A stretch of 64,000 nucleotides of DNA from Aquilaria yunnanensis (GCA_039654915.1 CM077594.1:95556893-95620892), one strand, 5' to 3'. Shown: positions 48,144 to 60,195, counted from the stretch's first letter. Notes: generated from the letters alone by a model not told the origin. A program made the numbers and translations.

Positions 48144-49570
48144 AAAAGATATAGTCAGTTAGATGAATGTTTTGATAGATAAATCATAAAATAGGATATA
48201 CCATTCGCGCTTGTTATAAGACCTTTATTTATATTATGGAAGTTTGTTGTGTTGAATTTTGTCTCCCTTCGTCAAACTTGTTACTGGGGTTGCGTTGAAA
48301 TTGCTTGTGCAGCTGAACTATTGGGAGGATCTTTTTGTGCACAAATATGCAGGTCACGTTGTGAGGAATTGTGAAGGCTTCTTTCAGAGATAGAGAATAC
48401 TGTTGCTTCGACTTTATAATTTTTTTTCCTTTTTTGTCATCGTGGAAATTTTTATCTATATATTACAAGAAGTATGAATTGAATGTGTCAAAATGTTGAA
48501 TGACCTTTTTATACTTACATTTTAAATTATTTTGCTCTTTTAATGTAACCCATTCTAATCATTGTCTAAATGTTCAATGATTTTTTTACCCTTACATTAT
48601 AAGTTATTTGTAGGTATAATAATATATTGAAAATACAATTTTTATAATCTTACTAAATTTTTATGAATTTTTCTAGCTTTAGGCATTAAAAAAATAAAAA
48701 TTCATTAAAATTTAATAGCATCATGAAAATTTACTTTCAAATGGATTATTGTATCTACGTAATATTGATTTTCAAATGAAATTAATTTAAGAAAAAAAAA
48801 AGATGTAAAAAATAAAAACAAGTCATTTTGAATTAAGTTGACTTAAATTAAAATGAATTAGCTCATAATAAGCGGGGAAAAAAAAACACACAAAGCCAAA
48901 TGCATTTAGTCTTTAGTTTTTAGGAAATTTATTGCTTCAACTGCTTCGCTTGCTTTGACTACTAAAGTTAGTTAATTTAACAAGTATAACCTAAATTTGT
49001 TCTACAATAAAAAAATGTTCTTGATTACAAAATTTTTATCAATTAACACTTAACCCATTTTAACTTAAATTAACTTAATCTAAAATACATTATTTTTATT
49101 TCTACATTTTTTTTGTCAAGAACTAAATTTGAAAGCAAACATTATGTAGGTACAATAATCCATTGAAATTGAAATTTTATGAAATTATCAAATTTTTATT
49201 CTTTTAGGCATTAAATAAGAAAATATTATAAAAATTACAAAAATTTAATTTCCAATGGATTATTGTGCCTATATAATATAGGCTTGCAAATAAAATTAAT
49301 TCTGGGTAAAACATAAATAAAAATAAAAATAATTCATTTTAGAATCTTGAGTTGATTTAAGTTAAAATGAATTGTGTCCATGTTTTTTTTCCAACTCGGA
49401 TAAAATATAAAAGCTGTCTAAGAAGGATGAAGCTGATAAAGCGTCCAGCCCTAGGGTAGTTTTTAACCTGCTCCAACCTAAAACCAATTGATAATAAGTG
49501 GAGAGGCCTTACCACTATATAAAATATTGACTAACCCCTTTGGATTTTCCCACTTAACAAAATCAAAACC
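48144..49570. other. 3' UTR of the synthetase, then AT-rich hairpin repeats
   Basis: The 3' UTR (to at least 48383) is copied at 49787-50018. Between the copies lie two imperfect palindromes (about 48560-48860 and 49045-49376) with the words TAGGTA.AATAATCCATTGAAA and TCAAATGGATTATTGT.CCTA as opposed arms. These are probably MITEs of the same kind as pieces at 12.4, 29.9 and 50.5 kb. Confidence 0.5.
49045..49376. mobile_element. Palindromic AT-rich MITE-like hairpin
   Basis: The left arm (ATTTTAACTTAAATTAACTT then TATGTAGGTACAATAATCC) is mirrored by the right arm (GGATTATTGTGCCTATATAA then GATTTAAGTTAAAATGAAT), with a short loop near 49200. Similar arms occur at about 48560-48860 and flank the MITE at 50652. 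Target duplication not determined. Confidence 0.5.
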
Positions 49571-50018
49571 GGGGTTGACGCTTTGGATCTGAAACTGCAG
49601 TTTGCAGAGATTGAGGTCCTTAGGAAGAATCAGGACCTTATCAAAAGACAAACTGGTCTTGAGGAGGTGGAGATATTATCAGCAACTGATCCTGATGGTC
49701 GCAATAAAGCAGGCTTGCTTGCTTCCATCCTAGATCAGAGTCCCCCATCCCTCCTGAAGCCAGCTGTAATTTTCTTAACAAGGTAAAACGGATATAGTCA
49801 GTAGATGAATGTTTTGATAGATAAATCATCAAATAGAATATACCGCTCCATATCTTCGTTTATATTATGGAAGTTTGTTGTGTTGAATTTTGTCTCTCTA
49901 CGTCAAACTTGCTGCTGAGGCTGTGTTGAAATTGCTTTCGCAGGTGAACTGTTGGGAGGATATTTTTTTCTGCACAGGCATGCAGGCATTGATCACATGG
50001 TTAAGAATTGTGCAGGGT
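49571..50018 (+). pseudogene. Duplicated tail of the leucyl-tRNA synthetase gene
   Basis: 49571-49786 repeats the last 72 codons of the synthetase (from GVDALDLK; original at 47928-48143) with an open frame and the same stop position. 49787-50018 repeats its 3' UTR (ATGAATGTTTTGATAGATAAATC; TATGGAAGTTTGTTGTGTTG). There is no start codon context, editing or catalytic domain, so it cannot encode an enzyme. Several substitutions (for example Q to F/A in LQFAEIE, PGEPT to LKPAV) show that it is not brand-new. It may be a gene-duplication remnant or 3'-end retrocopy; no poly-A was seen. Confidence 0.85.
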
Positions 50019-51000
50019 AGCGGTGAGTTGCTTCTGCATTAAACTTAAAACATTATTGTACATTGTTCTTACTTATAATGATTATTAATAAAAGTGCTTG
50101 CTTTCTACGGAAAACGTTACAAAATTACCTTTTGGCTTCTCAGGTTTCAATAAATTAATATGCACATAAATAATTACTATATATAAAAGTAAAATAAAAT
50201 AATGTACTCAAGAATTCTTCATTTTTCTGCTGGTTAAGTAAGTATCTTTATCTGACCATTTTGAGCCTCATAATTCAGTTGCAAGTACAGATGTGCTATG
50301 GTGGAGATTGCAAGATGGGCTTGGTGAGTCGGGTTTTGATTTGGGTGTCAGATCGATAGCAAGATGAGCTTGGCGAGTCCGGCATTTGCTAGAATCATGT
50401 CGGTTCAAGGATTTGATTCAGTGGTCAGATCATTTAGGGAAATTCGTTTTAACTCAAGTTTAGATTAGTCTAAATTATTTTTATGGATTTTTTAGTTTGA
50501 AACCAATGTAACTTGAAATTTAATATTGTATAGGTATAATAATTTATTAGTGACATTTTTTTAATTATGTAATTGAATTCAATTGATTTTTATTTTTTTA
50601 GGTTGAATATTAAAGAATTCATTAAAATTTAGTTAGATTATGAAAAAGTGTTACTTTCTCTATCTCACAAAATTTGTCATTTTTACTATACACAGTAATT
50701 AATTTATAGTTTTATGTTTAAAAAAATTTATCATAAAAATGTGAAATTTTTATATGAAAATAAAGCTTTAGAAATTGTAGTTTCCAAATATCATTTTTAA
50801 GAATTTTTTCAATATATATTAATATAATTATATTCAAGTCAGACTTTAGTAAAAAAAAAAGATAAAAGGACCAATTAATATGAAACGGATAGAGTATTTA
50901 ATGGGTATTATATCTATATAATATTAAGGGTAATTTATTTTAATTTAAGTTAGATTAATTCAAAGTGTTTGTATGACTTTTTTGTTTGGAACTAAGGGTA
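50019..51000. other. Intergenic, with a hairpin repeat split by a MITE
   Basis: Sequence at 50500-50651 and 50897-50990 matches opposite arms of the palindromic repeat seen at 49.0-49.4 kb (TATAGGTATAATAATTTATT / ATGGGTATTATATCTATATA), interrupted by Stowaway-like copy D. No gene seen. Confidence 0.4.
50652..50896. mobile_element. Stowaway-like MITE, copy D
   Basis: Begins TACTTTCTCTATCTCACAAA and ends ATGAAACGGATAGAGTA, with the internal family blocks 'catttttaagaattttttcaatatatattaatata' split by few changes. TA at both borders. Nested in a palindromic repeat. Confidence 0.65.
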
Positions 51001-51516
51001 AATCTAAATTTAGTCCATTAATTATTCAGTTTGTTCTAAAATGGTCTCTTAACTCTAAAAATGACTTTCAAGATTCATTAACTGAAGCAACGCATTCAAT
51101 TTGAGTCTCATTCGTCAGTTAAATCTATCTGAATCGTAACAGGATCGATGCCATAGTAGGATTGCAGTGGTATCACATTTAAAATTGATCATAGGAAAAT
51201 AAGATCCCACTAATCTAGCGTTCCCTTGTTTGTCTTACTCTATCGTCATTGGACTAATCGTCTTGCTAGTCTTGCTTGCTGTCAATTGATTGTCTTGCTC
51301 GTCTTTCCCAGCTGGATGCACAAATAATTGAGCTTTTCTTGTCTGGTTGAATTTGGTTTTATATAAGTAGATTAAAAAAATAGTTATGACAGTTTGGAGT
51401 TTTAAGGGTGAGAAATCTAAGTGAGTTGAGAAATAGAGAGAAAAATGAGGGTTTAAGACAGAGAGGGGGAGAAAAAGGAGATAAGGTGAGAGAGGGAGAT
51501 GAGAAAAGAACGGCCA

Positions 51517-51684
51517 CATACTTTCTCTCTCTCTCTCTCTAACTAGTACGTATAGTTTTTTTTTTTATCAAGTTCCGAGACATGTGGGAAGAAAAAGACA
51601 CACACACACACACACATACTCTCTCTCTAACTAGTACGTATAGTTTTTTTTTTATTAAGTTCCGAGACATGTGGGAAGAAAAAG
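51517..51684. repeat. Tandem duplication with (CT)n and (CA)n tracts
   Basis: The unit CATACTYTCTCTCTCT-AACTAGTACGTATAG-T(n)-AAGTTCCGAGACATGTGG-GAAGAAAAAG occurs at 51517-51597 and again at 51614-51684, separated by (CA)n. Copies are nearly identical apart from the simple-repeat lengths, so the event is recent. Confidence 0.85.
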
Positions 51685-51712
51685 TGGACGGTTAAGAGTC
51701 AAACAAAAAAAA

Positions 51713-52637
51713 GGGCAAAAAGAGCAATTTTGTCACTAAAGTATAGGACCCAAAGTTGTTTTGCCACTAAAGTTCTGTTCTGGAGGAATTTGCCACTAAT
51801 GTTTTTGAAATGAACATATTTGCCATCAATGTTTTGGAATATGGGGATATTTACCACTATGACAGTTAATGGTAGGAATATTCCGTTATCATAAAGAATA
51901 TTCCATCAGAGTAGGGGTGAGTTGGATAATTCACCGCCACATTAACCAATATGTAGTATACTTGTCATAAATGTTTTCAAAACCGGCAGTTTTGCAATTA
52001 ATATTTTTGAAACAGACATATTTGCCATCAAATTTTGACACTAGTAATAGTGATGACATCCAGAAGGGGTAAACAAAGTGGGGAGGTTGTCTGATGATGG
52101 TAGATTGTGCATGAGACATGACAAGCAACAATTGGGCAGCAATCACGGTGGCCAAACAGCAATTGCCTAGTAATTAATGGCGTTGGAGTTGAGCAAATCA
52201 TGAGTTTAGGTTGTTGTGGTTAAGGCTGAGGCTGAGATTGAAAGTGCGGCAGTTGTGTGAGCTAGTCGATAGGAAATCATGATGGAAGAATTCGTCAGTA
52301 CACTTCTTTGGCCTTCCATTTACAACGGGTTAAGGGAGACAAGTTGGAGATGGTGACTCTAGTGTTAGAGATGAAAGATTAAGGTGAAAAATAGGGAAAA
52401 AAAGTACAACTTAAGTGACTATATAACAAATTTTCCTTTCTACCATTTCCACATGTGCTCCATATCAACAAAAATACTACCACATCATCGCTTTGTCAGC
52501 ATGTCTTGACATGTCAGTAACGCAGTAGCAAATATGCCTATTTTGAAAATGTTAGTGGCAAATTTCTCCAGAATAAAACTTTTGTGGCAAAACTGCTCCA
52601 GACCTTATACTTTAGTGGCAAAATTGCCCCTTTTGCC
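51713..52637. mobile_element. Non-autonomous MULE-like element, about 925 bp
   Basis: The left end GGGCAAAAAGAGCAATTTTG mirrors the right end (reverse complement GGCAAAAGGGGCAATTTTGC). Matching continues about 150 bp through repeated TTTGCCACTAA words. It is flanked by A-runs, so a target duplication cannot be read. No transposase ORF. Confidence 0.65.
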
Positions 52638-53680
52638 AAAAAAAAAAAGTAACAAAAATCAATCAGTGGGAATAATTTTTTTAAGACTTTAGCTAGATAG
52701 AAATAAAAAAATATTAAAGAAAGAAAAAAAAATGAGGTAATAATTTTTATATGAAGATTTTTACATTGTTATGACACTTAAGTTTTACATGGATGTCCAA
52801 ATATAATTGATATTTACATAAACTATATTATTTTGGATAAGAAATTTTAGGTCTTGGTAGGATCTTACAATCTACAATCTGATCCAGTAATCTTGATCTT
52901 ACACAGTGAAAAACAATTCAGCATAAGACCCCGATCTTGACAACCTTGCTTTCAACTACCCGTATCTCTCTGACAACTCTATCACACATAATCGGCCCCA
53001 AACTCTATCTTCCTCACTAGAGGTCCTTTCATATACTACACTAAGCCGTTAAAGCTCTAAAATTGCACCGAGCGGCCAGAGTTTCTACTAAAATTCATTC
53101 AAGTCAAAGCTCAGCCACCATTGATTTCAACAATTCTAACGAGAAGCTAAAGTTCCATCATGAATTTGAGGAGCGATTCAACATTCCTCACTTGACTGAT
53201 ATATTCCCTGATGCTCAACCTATTCGCTTCACATTCTGCCTCAAGATGATGTATTGAAGTGAAGTTTCTAGCTACTATATTTCTTAGAAAATCTACTTGA
53301 TGCTGTAGCTAAATGTGTTTTTATTAAGCGTCATTGTTGGTTTCTCCATTTTTTCCTACGATGTTTGATGGCGATTTTTGCTTGGCCCATGTAAGACTCC
53401 ACCACTTATGTTGTTCTCTTCCCTCTACACTTGCTTTCCGTCGACATGTTCTAACAAGTCTGCGATGTTGAGATTCATCGATGAGCTAGATCTGGTATGT
53501 CTTCACGAAGTTATCTGATCTGGGGAAGCTACTGTCAGCCTCACCTCTAACCTCATCCATCGAACTTTCTGTCTATCGTTCGTTTCTGCCTTCAGTGGTG
53601 TCTGTACCATATTGGAGGAAGAATCAATGTCACTACTTTCTGTGGCATCTGTATTGTATCATTTAATAAGAAGTGTTGTT
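52638..53680. other. Intergenic; unassigned ORF at 53063-53257
   Basis: A 64-codon plus-strand ORF (KLKFHHEFEERFNIPHLTDI, then FPDAQPIRFTFCLKMMY) has protein-like composition and may be an exon fragment of a captured or dead gene. I cannot assign a family with confidence. The surrounding 53260-53660 region is less AT-rich but broken in all frames. Confidence 0.35.
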
Positions 53681-53920
53681 CTATTTATAGAAATTTGTTG
53701 TTCTATACTACATTGTTCATTTTGTAAGATATGTTGTTCATAAATAATCATTTTTTGTTCAGTACAAGTGTTGTTACATTAATAGAAATGTGTTGTTCTT
53801 TTGGTAAGATGTGCTATTCACAAATATTGTTGTTCACTTCATAAGATGTGTCATCCATAAATAATGATGTTTTGTTTAGTAAGAAATGTTGTTCCATTCA
53901 TATAAATATTCCAATAAACT
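53680..53920. repeat. Degenerate minisatellite of TGTTGTT-containing units
   Basis: Units of roughly 25-40 bp, with a higher-order period near 110 bp, repeat words like TGTTGTTC, TAGAAATKTGTTGTTC, TAAGATRTG and CATAAATAAT at least six times. No coding potential. It lies downstream of the FAR1-like pseudogene, read on its minus strand. Confidence 0.55.
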
Positions 53921-53954
53921 TTAAAGCATGGACACAACATATTCAAATAAACTC

Positions 53955-54214
53955 GGCGTAAACCCACATTTGGCCCCCGAACTTTGTTCACCAGGACACT
54001 TAACCCCTTAAACTATAACTCGGGATAACTCAGCCCCCAAACTTTACTAACTGGCACACTTAGCCCCCTCACTGTGACGAAAATGTTAGTTATCATTTTA
54101 CAGGGACTTAAATGACAAAAATATTGAAGCTTGCGGCTGAATGTGGCATTTTACTCTCTCCAATTTGTTAAATGACATTTTACAGGGACTTTTGCGTATG
54201 TAATATATATGATA

Positions 54215-54252
<38 letters not shown>

Positions 54253-54381
54253 GTAAAAAATGTTTTAAAAATATTACTTTATATTATAAAATTTTAAAAT
54301 TTATTGTATGAATAGCACCTATTTTTTAACAAATTTGCTTTACAATATCATTATGATACATTATGATATGTGTGTGTGTGT

Positions 54382-54428
<47 letters not shown>

Positions 54429-55226
54429 TATTATAAAATATTTTTAAAATACTATTTTACTTTCTAAAATTATGAAATTTGTTGGTTTACTGAGAATTTC
54501 CAATGACCTCGCATTTGAAATTTCTAACGGCCTTGGTATTGGAAATTGAAATTCTCAAGTTTCCAATAGCTCACTGTTGCCTCATATTTTATGCCAAATA
54601 TTTATAGTTTCTTGCTAATCAATCATATTTTATTTCGATTGAAATCGGAAATAAAATTCTGTTTGGTGTACGTCACACTATTACTGGTATACCCTGTTTT
54701 TCACCTTTTTCGCACTTTATATATATATAAATCCTCAAATTGCCTTGAGATGAGATGCAGGAACAAATGAAAGGATTAAATCGTAATTCTGGAGACCGTA
54801 CAAGGAATATATATTAAACATACCAAATATTCATAAATTCTATTCTTTTGGGAATTAATTTCGGTTGGGGACGTCACGGCCACGGGGTGCCAAAATTTTC
54901 AGGCATTAGATATGAGGCAACAGTGAGCTATTGGAAACTTGAGAATTTCAATTTCCAATACCAAGGCCGTTGAAAATTTCAAATGCGAGGCCATTGGAAA
55001 TTCTCAGTAAACCAATAAATTTCATAATTTTAGAAAGTAAAATAGTATTTTAAAAATATTTTATAATAAATAATAATAATAATAATAACACACACACACA
55101 CACACACACATATCATAATGTATCATAATGATATTGTAATGTAAAGTTGTTAAAAAATAGGTGCTATTCATACAATAAATTTTAAAATTTTATAATGTAA
55201 AGTAATATTTTTAAAATATTTTTTAC

Positions 55227-55261
<35 letters not shown>

Positions 55262-55533
55262 TATCATATATATTAACATATATATCACATACGCAAAAGT
55301 CCCTGTAAAATGTCATTTAATAAATTGGAGAGAGGAAAATGTCACATTCAGCCGCAAGCTTCAATATTTTTGTCATTTAAGTCCCTGTAAAATGATAACT
55401 AACATTTTTGTCACAGTGAGGGGGCTAAGTGTGCCAGTTAGTAAAGTTTGGGGGCTGAGTTATCCCGCGTTATAGTTTAAGGGGTTAAGTGTCCTGGTGA
55501 ACAAAGTTCGGGGGCCAAATGTGGGTTTACGCC
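53955..55533. mobile_element. Foldback MULE, 1579 bp, with arms of about 640 bp and an exact 9-bp duplication
   Basis: AATAAACTC occurs at 53946-53954 and again at 55534-55542. The element starts GGCGTAAACCCACATTTGGC, and the reverse complement of its right end is identical over this length. The arms (53955 to about 54595, and about 54900 to 55533) pair almost completely, differing mainly in the lengths of their (ATT)n/(GT)n microsatellites and in scattered substitutions. The loop is about 300 bp and non-coding. The inserted site is the SWIM-domain exon of a FAR1-related gene. A 9-bp duplication and long inverted arms place it with Mutator-like foldback elements. Confidence 0.95.
54211..54430. 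repeat. (ATT)n and (GT)n microsatellites in the left foldback arm
   Basis: ATT repeats at about 54213-54250 and 54384-54430 with a GT run before the second. The right arm holds the complementary (AAT)n and (CA)n tracts at about 55070-55112 and 55232-55262, with different repeat numbers, so the tracts changed length after the element was formed. Confidence 0.85.
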
Positions 55534-57299
55534 AATAAACTCAAACTTTTTGCAGTTACATGTCACAGTAGAATTGGAAGTGTCTGGTGCAACAGTATGA
55601 TGACATGATTTTTTTGGAGGAGTAACTTTATATCTCATCATGTCATCCTTCTCTCCCAAGCTATACAACTTACAATTTCAAGGAAGTCACAATTCTTATG
55701 AAAAATAATTTAAAGACATTAGAAGTATAAACATTAGATGGATGCTCTAATATATCTACCTGAAATAGAAAATATGGTTTGCTACTTAAAGCTTTGAAGT
55801 ATGCTTTTGATTCTCTAAATTGAATGCCATCCAATAGCCCTTAAATGACTAAAAAAACATTGTAGATCATAGTTATAACAAATATACTATTTGATTTAGT
55901 TATTCATGCTCTCACTTCTTTTGGTTGTAGACATATCAACATAAAAAGTATGTCGACCATAAATTAAAGCTCATTTCGCTTTTAGTTCAAATTGTTTATG
56001 TAATTATGTATTATCTTGAAAGCCATCTTTTTCAAAAATCATGTGCCAAGCATCTAATAAGTCTTCTTCATCATCATGATCATATAGACAACTACTGAAA
56101 TTTTTAGCAAAACTGCTAAAATTCTTAAACACATAACTAAGGTGTTCGATGGTATTCTGGCACATATACCACACACATAATCAACGATGAGTTTCTGGCA
56201 ACTGTAAACTGAAAGCTTTAGCCATTACAGCATCTTCATAGGTCAAAATTGTTTTAAATTTTTTTACCAGACATGGATTTTGCAAATGAATCAAATAACC
56301 ACATGTAAGTCTTAGAGGTTTTATCATACAACAAAGCAGCGCAAAAAATTACAGATTGCTTGCGATGATTTACACCAACAAACATTATGGAAGGTCTTCT
56401 TTCTTTGTTTTTCTTATATGTTGTGTCAAAACAAACAACATCACTAAAAGACTCATAGTCTAATTTAATTTTGCTATCAACCCCAAAGATATTAGTTATG
56501 AGGTCCTTAATACCAACTTGTAATACATAAAAAAATTAGGGTTCTCAAATTGCATTTGCTATAAGTATTTTCAAGCACCGTTACTATCCCCTACCTTCAT
56601 TTATTCTGTTTGTTTTGACCTTAAATAGTTATTGTAATCCTCAAGAAAAAAAGCAAGATTGTTAATTCCACCAACTCGTTTTGCTATATATTCAATATCT
56701 AACATTGGTCCTATTACAGATTGATCAAATACTTCTAATTCAGTAGCTTGACCAATGTTAATGGTTCTTTGAGTCCTTAAAAACACACTCTTTTTAGAAC
56801 TAGCTAGCCAATGTGAATGTTTTACTATGAATTTCGTAACACATAACATAACACTAGATTGTCCATTAATTTGTATCATAGCTGTACAATCAAATCTTAT
56901 TGTGGTCAATGACATTTAACATTATCATCCCTTTTGTCAACTTCAAGTGTACCTTGAGTAGAACAACAAATAATTCAATTCAACAATTTGCCTTCTTTAT
57001 CTTTATGAAACTTACTTTTTCGAATGCTAAATCCAACTTCTTTGGTGTAGGTATTATAGAAGTTATAGGTATATTCTTTACAACCAAATTTCATTCCAAC
57101 TCTAGATATGACATGTTCTGAGATACTTTGAATAGATTAGACTTGGGCGTACAATTTTGGGATTATGATTAATTGGGCTATCTTGATTATTTTGTTGGAC
57201 ACTTTTTTTCTCAAAAGAATCATGTGGCTTAGATACTTCAACAACAATCTTTAACAAGAATGAGTTTTGGCTTCCCCCGACTAATTGCTCATTCTCCAT

Positions 57300-59110
57300 G
57301 ACCTTAAAAAAATATATTTAAATATTAATTAAAATACCGGCAACAATTTTTTTTAATATTATGACATTGTTCAATCAATTAATACTCTTATCGAGCAAAT
57401 TAATCTTTCAAAACAAGATTGAGTTCCTACTGCATATTTTAATTCTGAAAATGATTGTATATGATATATCTACTTGCTAGTCTATAAATAAGTTCTTTCT
57501 TGCTCCAATCGATCTAACGAAAAAAAAAACTTCCAAAACAAGTGTGATAAAATGCTAATAGTAATGCAAAAAGCCCATTGAGAGTACGGTTTAATTTATT
57601 TATTTGTTAGATTTCATGAGACAAAGAAAAGATAAATATGAAAAAAAAATGCGAGTTAATGCACCTTGAATGTGAGTCCTGATTCCAATAGCATCCATAG
57701 GCAAAGAAAATCTTTCTGGCCCGCAATGTATGGAGTCTTTGAGCGTCAATAGAGATTTTGGTTTTCTTTTTTTCTTTTAGGGTTTGGCTTAACATGAGTG
57801 ATCTCTCCATTTGCATCTGTTGCCTTCTTAACTCCAATGTTAAAATTCAGTTAAGTGGGTACACATGGCATAAAAATAAAATAGGGGATGGGGAAGGGAA
57901 GAAGAAATGGGGACAGAGGAATTGCATTGGTTGTTCTTTCCCATATTTGTCTGCTTTTGTGCTGGTTATTATTGTTGGAACACAAAACTTGCTTGGGAGA
58001 GTTGCCTTATTAAGTTCCTTGTTCCATGCTTGAAGTAGTTACTCTTTTTACCTTGCGGGAAAGGGATTCTGTTCAGCTTTTTAAAGAATTTGGAAAACTC
58101 TAGAACTTGGTGAAAACTTATAGATGATGTTTGTTTTACTCTATCGCATTAAAATGCAGTTTATTGTAATTCATTATGAAACTTGATCAAATTCCGTTAA
58201 ACTCCAACTAAATGTAAATATAGGCAGGTCATTGCGTTTGTAGTGTTATGGATGTGTTGAGGGTAATGTTTTTTCAGAAGCATAATTTCATATTAGTTAT
58301 CTATCGACAATATAATGTCTGGTATAGAAAATAGCTTTATGATAAAATATTTATGTTATGTTAGTGAAATGTGTAAGAATAATAGGTTTTTATAACTTGT
58401 ACTACTCTATATCAGATAAGAAGATGCACTGGAGTTTCTAAATTTTCTCTGAGAATACAAAGTGACAAGTACACATGCTTCACATAATAATAAAATTAGG
58501 AGGTCCATTAACATAGATTGATAGATAAAATAATGTTTAAGAGTCATACTATAGATATAAAAGGATAAGAAGGAGCATTTAAGAGAACCATGGATCTTTG
58601 CATCGAGTGAACAATACATAAACAGGAAAGAAAGATACTAGAACACTAGTAAGAAACAAGACAAAAGAGAAAAAAAAATGAAATGAATAGGATTGGAAAA
58701 AAAAAAGGAAAAGAAAGAAGTGAAGAAGACAAAAAATGGGAAAAAAAAGTCGCTAAAAGCTTGGATCGTTCATGGTTGTGTGGCGGTAGAAATTTTTTGG
58801 GCTACTCATGTCTAAAACTAAGGTTTATAAAAAGTTATATAGTGTTTGGTATTATACAAGTTCAGTCCTTATATTGTCTTTACATTTCCATTTTAGTCAT
58901 ATTCTTTTCATGTGTATAGTAGAATCATTTAGCACTCAAAAAATGCAAATGCAAACATATAATGGACCAACAGTTTAATTGGTTGAATTGTGAAACAGAG
59001 GCATTAATGGTTTGAAGCACAGTTCAATTTTAAAAACATTATTTTTATGTTGAAATTCAAGGAATTTTTTATTTTCACTCTAAAGCACTTTTCTGTGGGT
59101 CCTGAATAAG
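57300..59110. other. Intergenic; nothing certain
   Basis: 57600-58030 is less AT-rich, with overlapping short ORFs on both strands (minus: ISIDAQRLHTLRARKIFFAY; plus: 91 codons at 57758). None shows a known domain. The minus-strand one could be a further exon of a dead gene. The rest is AT-rich. Confidence 0.3.
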
Positions 59111-60195
59111 TAAAATCCATTTATGATTACTTAACTTTAACGGGTATCATAAAATGGTCACTTATCTAATATGGTATTATCATAAAGTCCCCTAACTATA
59201 AAAGTGTGCCTCAAAGTAGTTCCCTCCATCATTTTTTCTCTTGTATTGGATGGAACTTAATGATTTGGTGATGAGGATGCTGGTCTGACAATGTTACATA
59301 TACTATTTGAGTCCAAAATACCACGAGTCTCTTTTTTTTTTTATATAATAACAAATAACTATATTGAAATCATAAAAAACCTTAGACTAAAATTGATACA
59401 AATACATAATTTTATGGACTTAAAACATAGATTAACATAAAATTCATTTTCCTCCCAAATCATCTTGCTAAAATTGACTTTCACCCAAATTGCAATATTT
59501 GCTGCAATTAATAAAAATTGTAACATTTGTTGTAATTATTTCACAATCTCTCGTCATTTTAGCTTCTATCTCGCCTTTTGGCTCATCTCATCTAAGTTAT
59601 AAAAACCAATCCAATCTAATCTCTCCTTCATCTATGTCCACTGTAAATCACTTTCTCTAAAAAAGGGGAAAATCGAGAGAGAGGAAAGAACGATAACCGA
59701 AAGAAGGTTAAGCAAAATAAGGGTAACCCAAAGAAGGTTAAGCAAAACAAAGGTAATTGTACAATAATTTGATGGGGAGGATTCTAGTGAGGTTGGAACA
59801 TGTTTCGGAAAAGAAGCAGGATATTTTGGCGTTGACAGAATGCATTTTCTAGATTTGGGGAAGAGGATAAACTTCATGCTAATCTATGTTTTAAGTCTCT
59901 GAAATTATGTGATTGTGTCCATTTTAGCCTAAAATTTTTTATTTTTCCCATATGGTCATTTATTATAAAAGAGAAGGTCACATGATATTTTGGACCTAAA
60001 TAGTGTTTGTGGCACTACCACATTGACATGTTAATCATCATGTCATCAAGTTCCATAAGAAATGATAAAAAAATTGACATATGAGACCACTTTGAGATGC
60101 GCTTTTGGAGTTAAGCGACTTTATGATGACACTAGGTTAGGTAAATGATCACTTTACGGCACTCATTAAAGCTAAAGAATTGTGAATTGATTTTA
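59111..60195. mobile_element. Probable non-autonomous MULE, about 1.09 kb
   Basis: The left end TAAAATCCATTTATGATTAC pairs with the right end (reverse complement TAAAATCAATTCACAATTC). Inner parts pair through ATCATAAAGTC.C.TAACT and CTCAAAGT.GT over about 120 bp. A convincing target duplication was not found. No transposase. Confidence 0.55.

Larger units (their letters stand above)
53890..57299 (-). pseudogene. FAR1-related (FRS) gene, broken and split by a foldback element
   Basis: FAR1/FHY3-family proteins are MULE-transposase-derived transcription factors. Minus strand, N to C: 57299 start region; FAR1 zinc-finger area at about 57100-56870 (VGMKFGCKEYTYNFYNTY, KEVGFSIRKSK; then TRFDCTAMIQI and VKHSHWLA); linker with NYLRSKQ (56610); transposase-like core at 56520-56270 (YESFSDVVCFDTTYKKNKE, RPSIMFVGVNHRKQSV, LLYDKTSKTYMWLFDSF); a frameshifted continuation to about 56040 (FSSCLYDHDDEED); and a SWIM finger at about 55610-55540 (VTCNCKKFEFI). 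The SWIM end (ICCVHALK) is on the far side of the foldback element, near 53930. Stops and frameshifts throughout make it a pseudogene. Confidence 0.83.
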
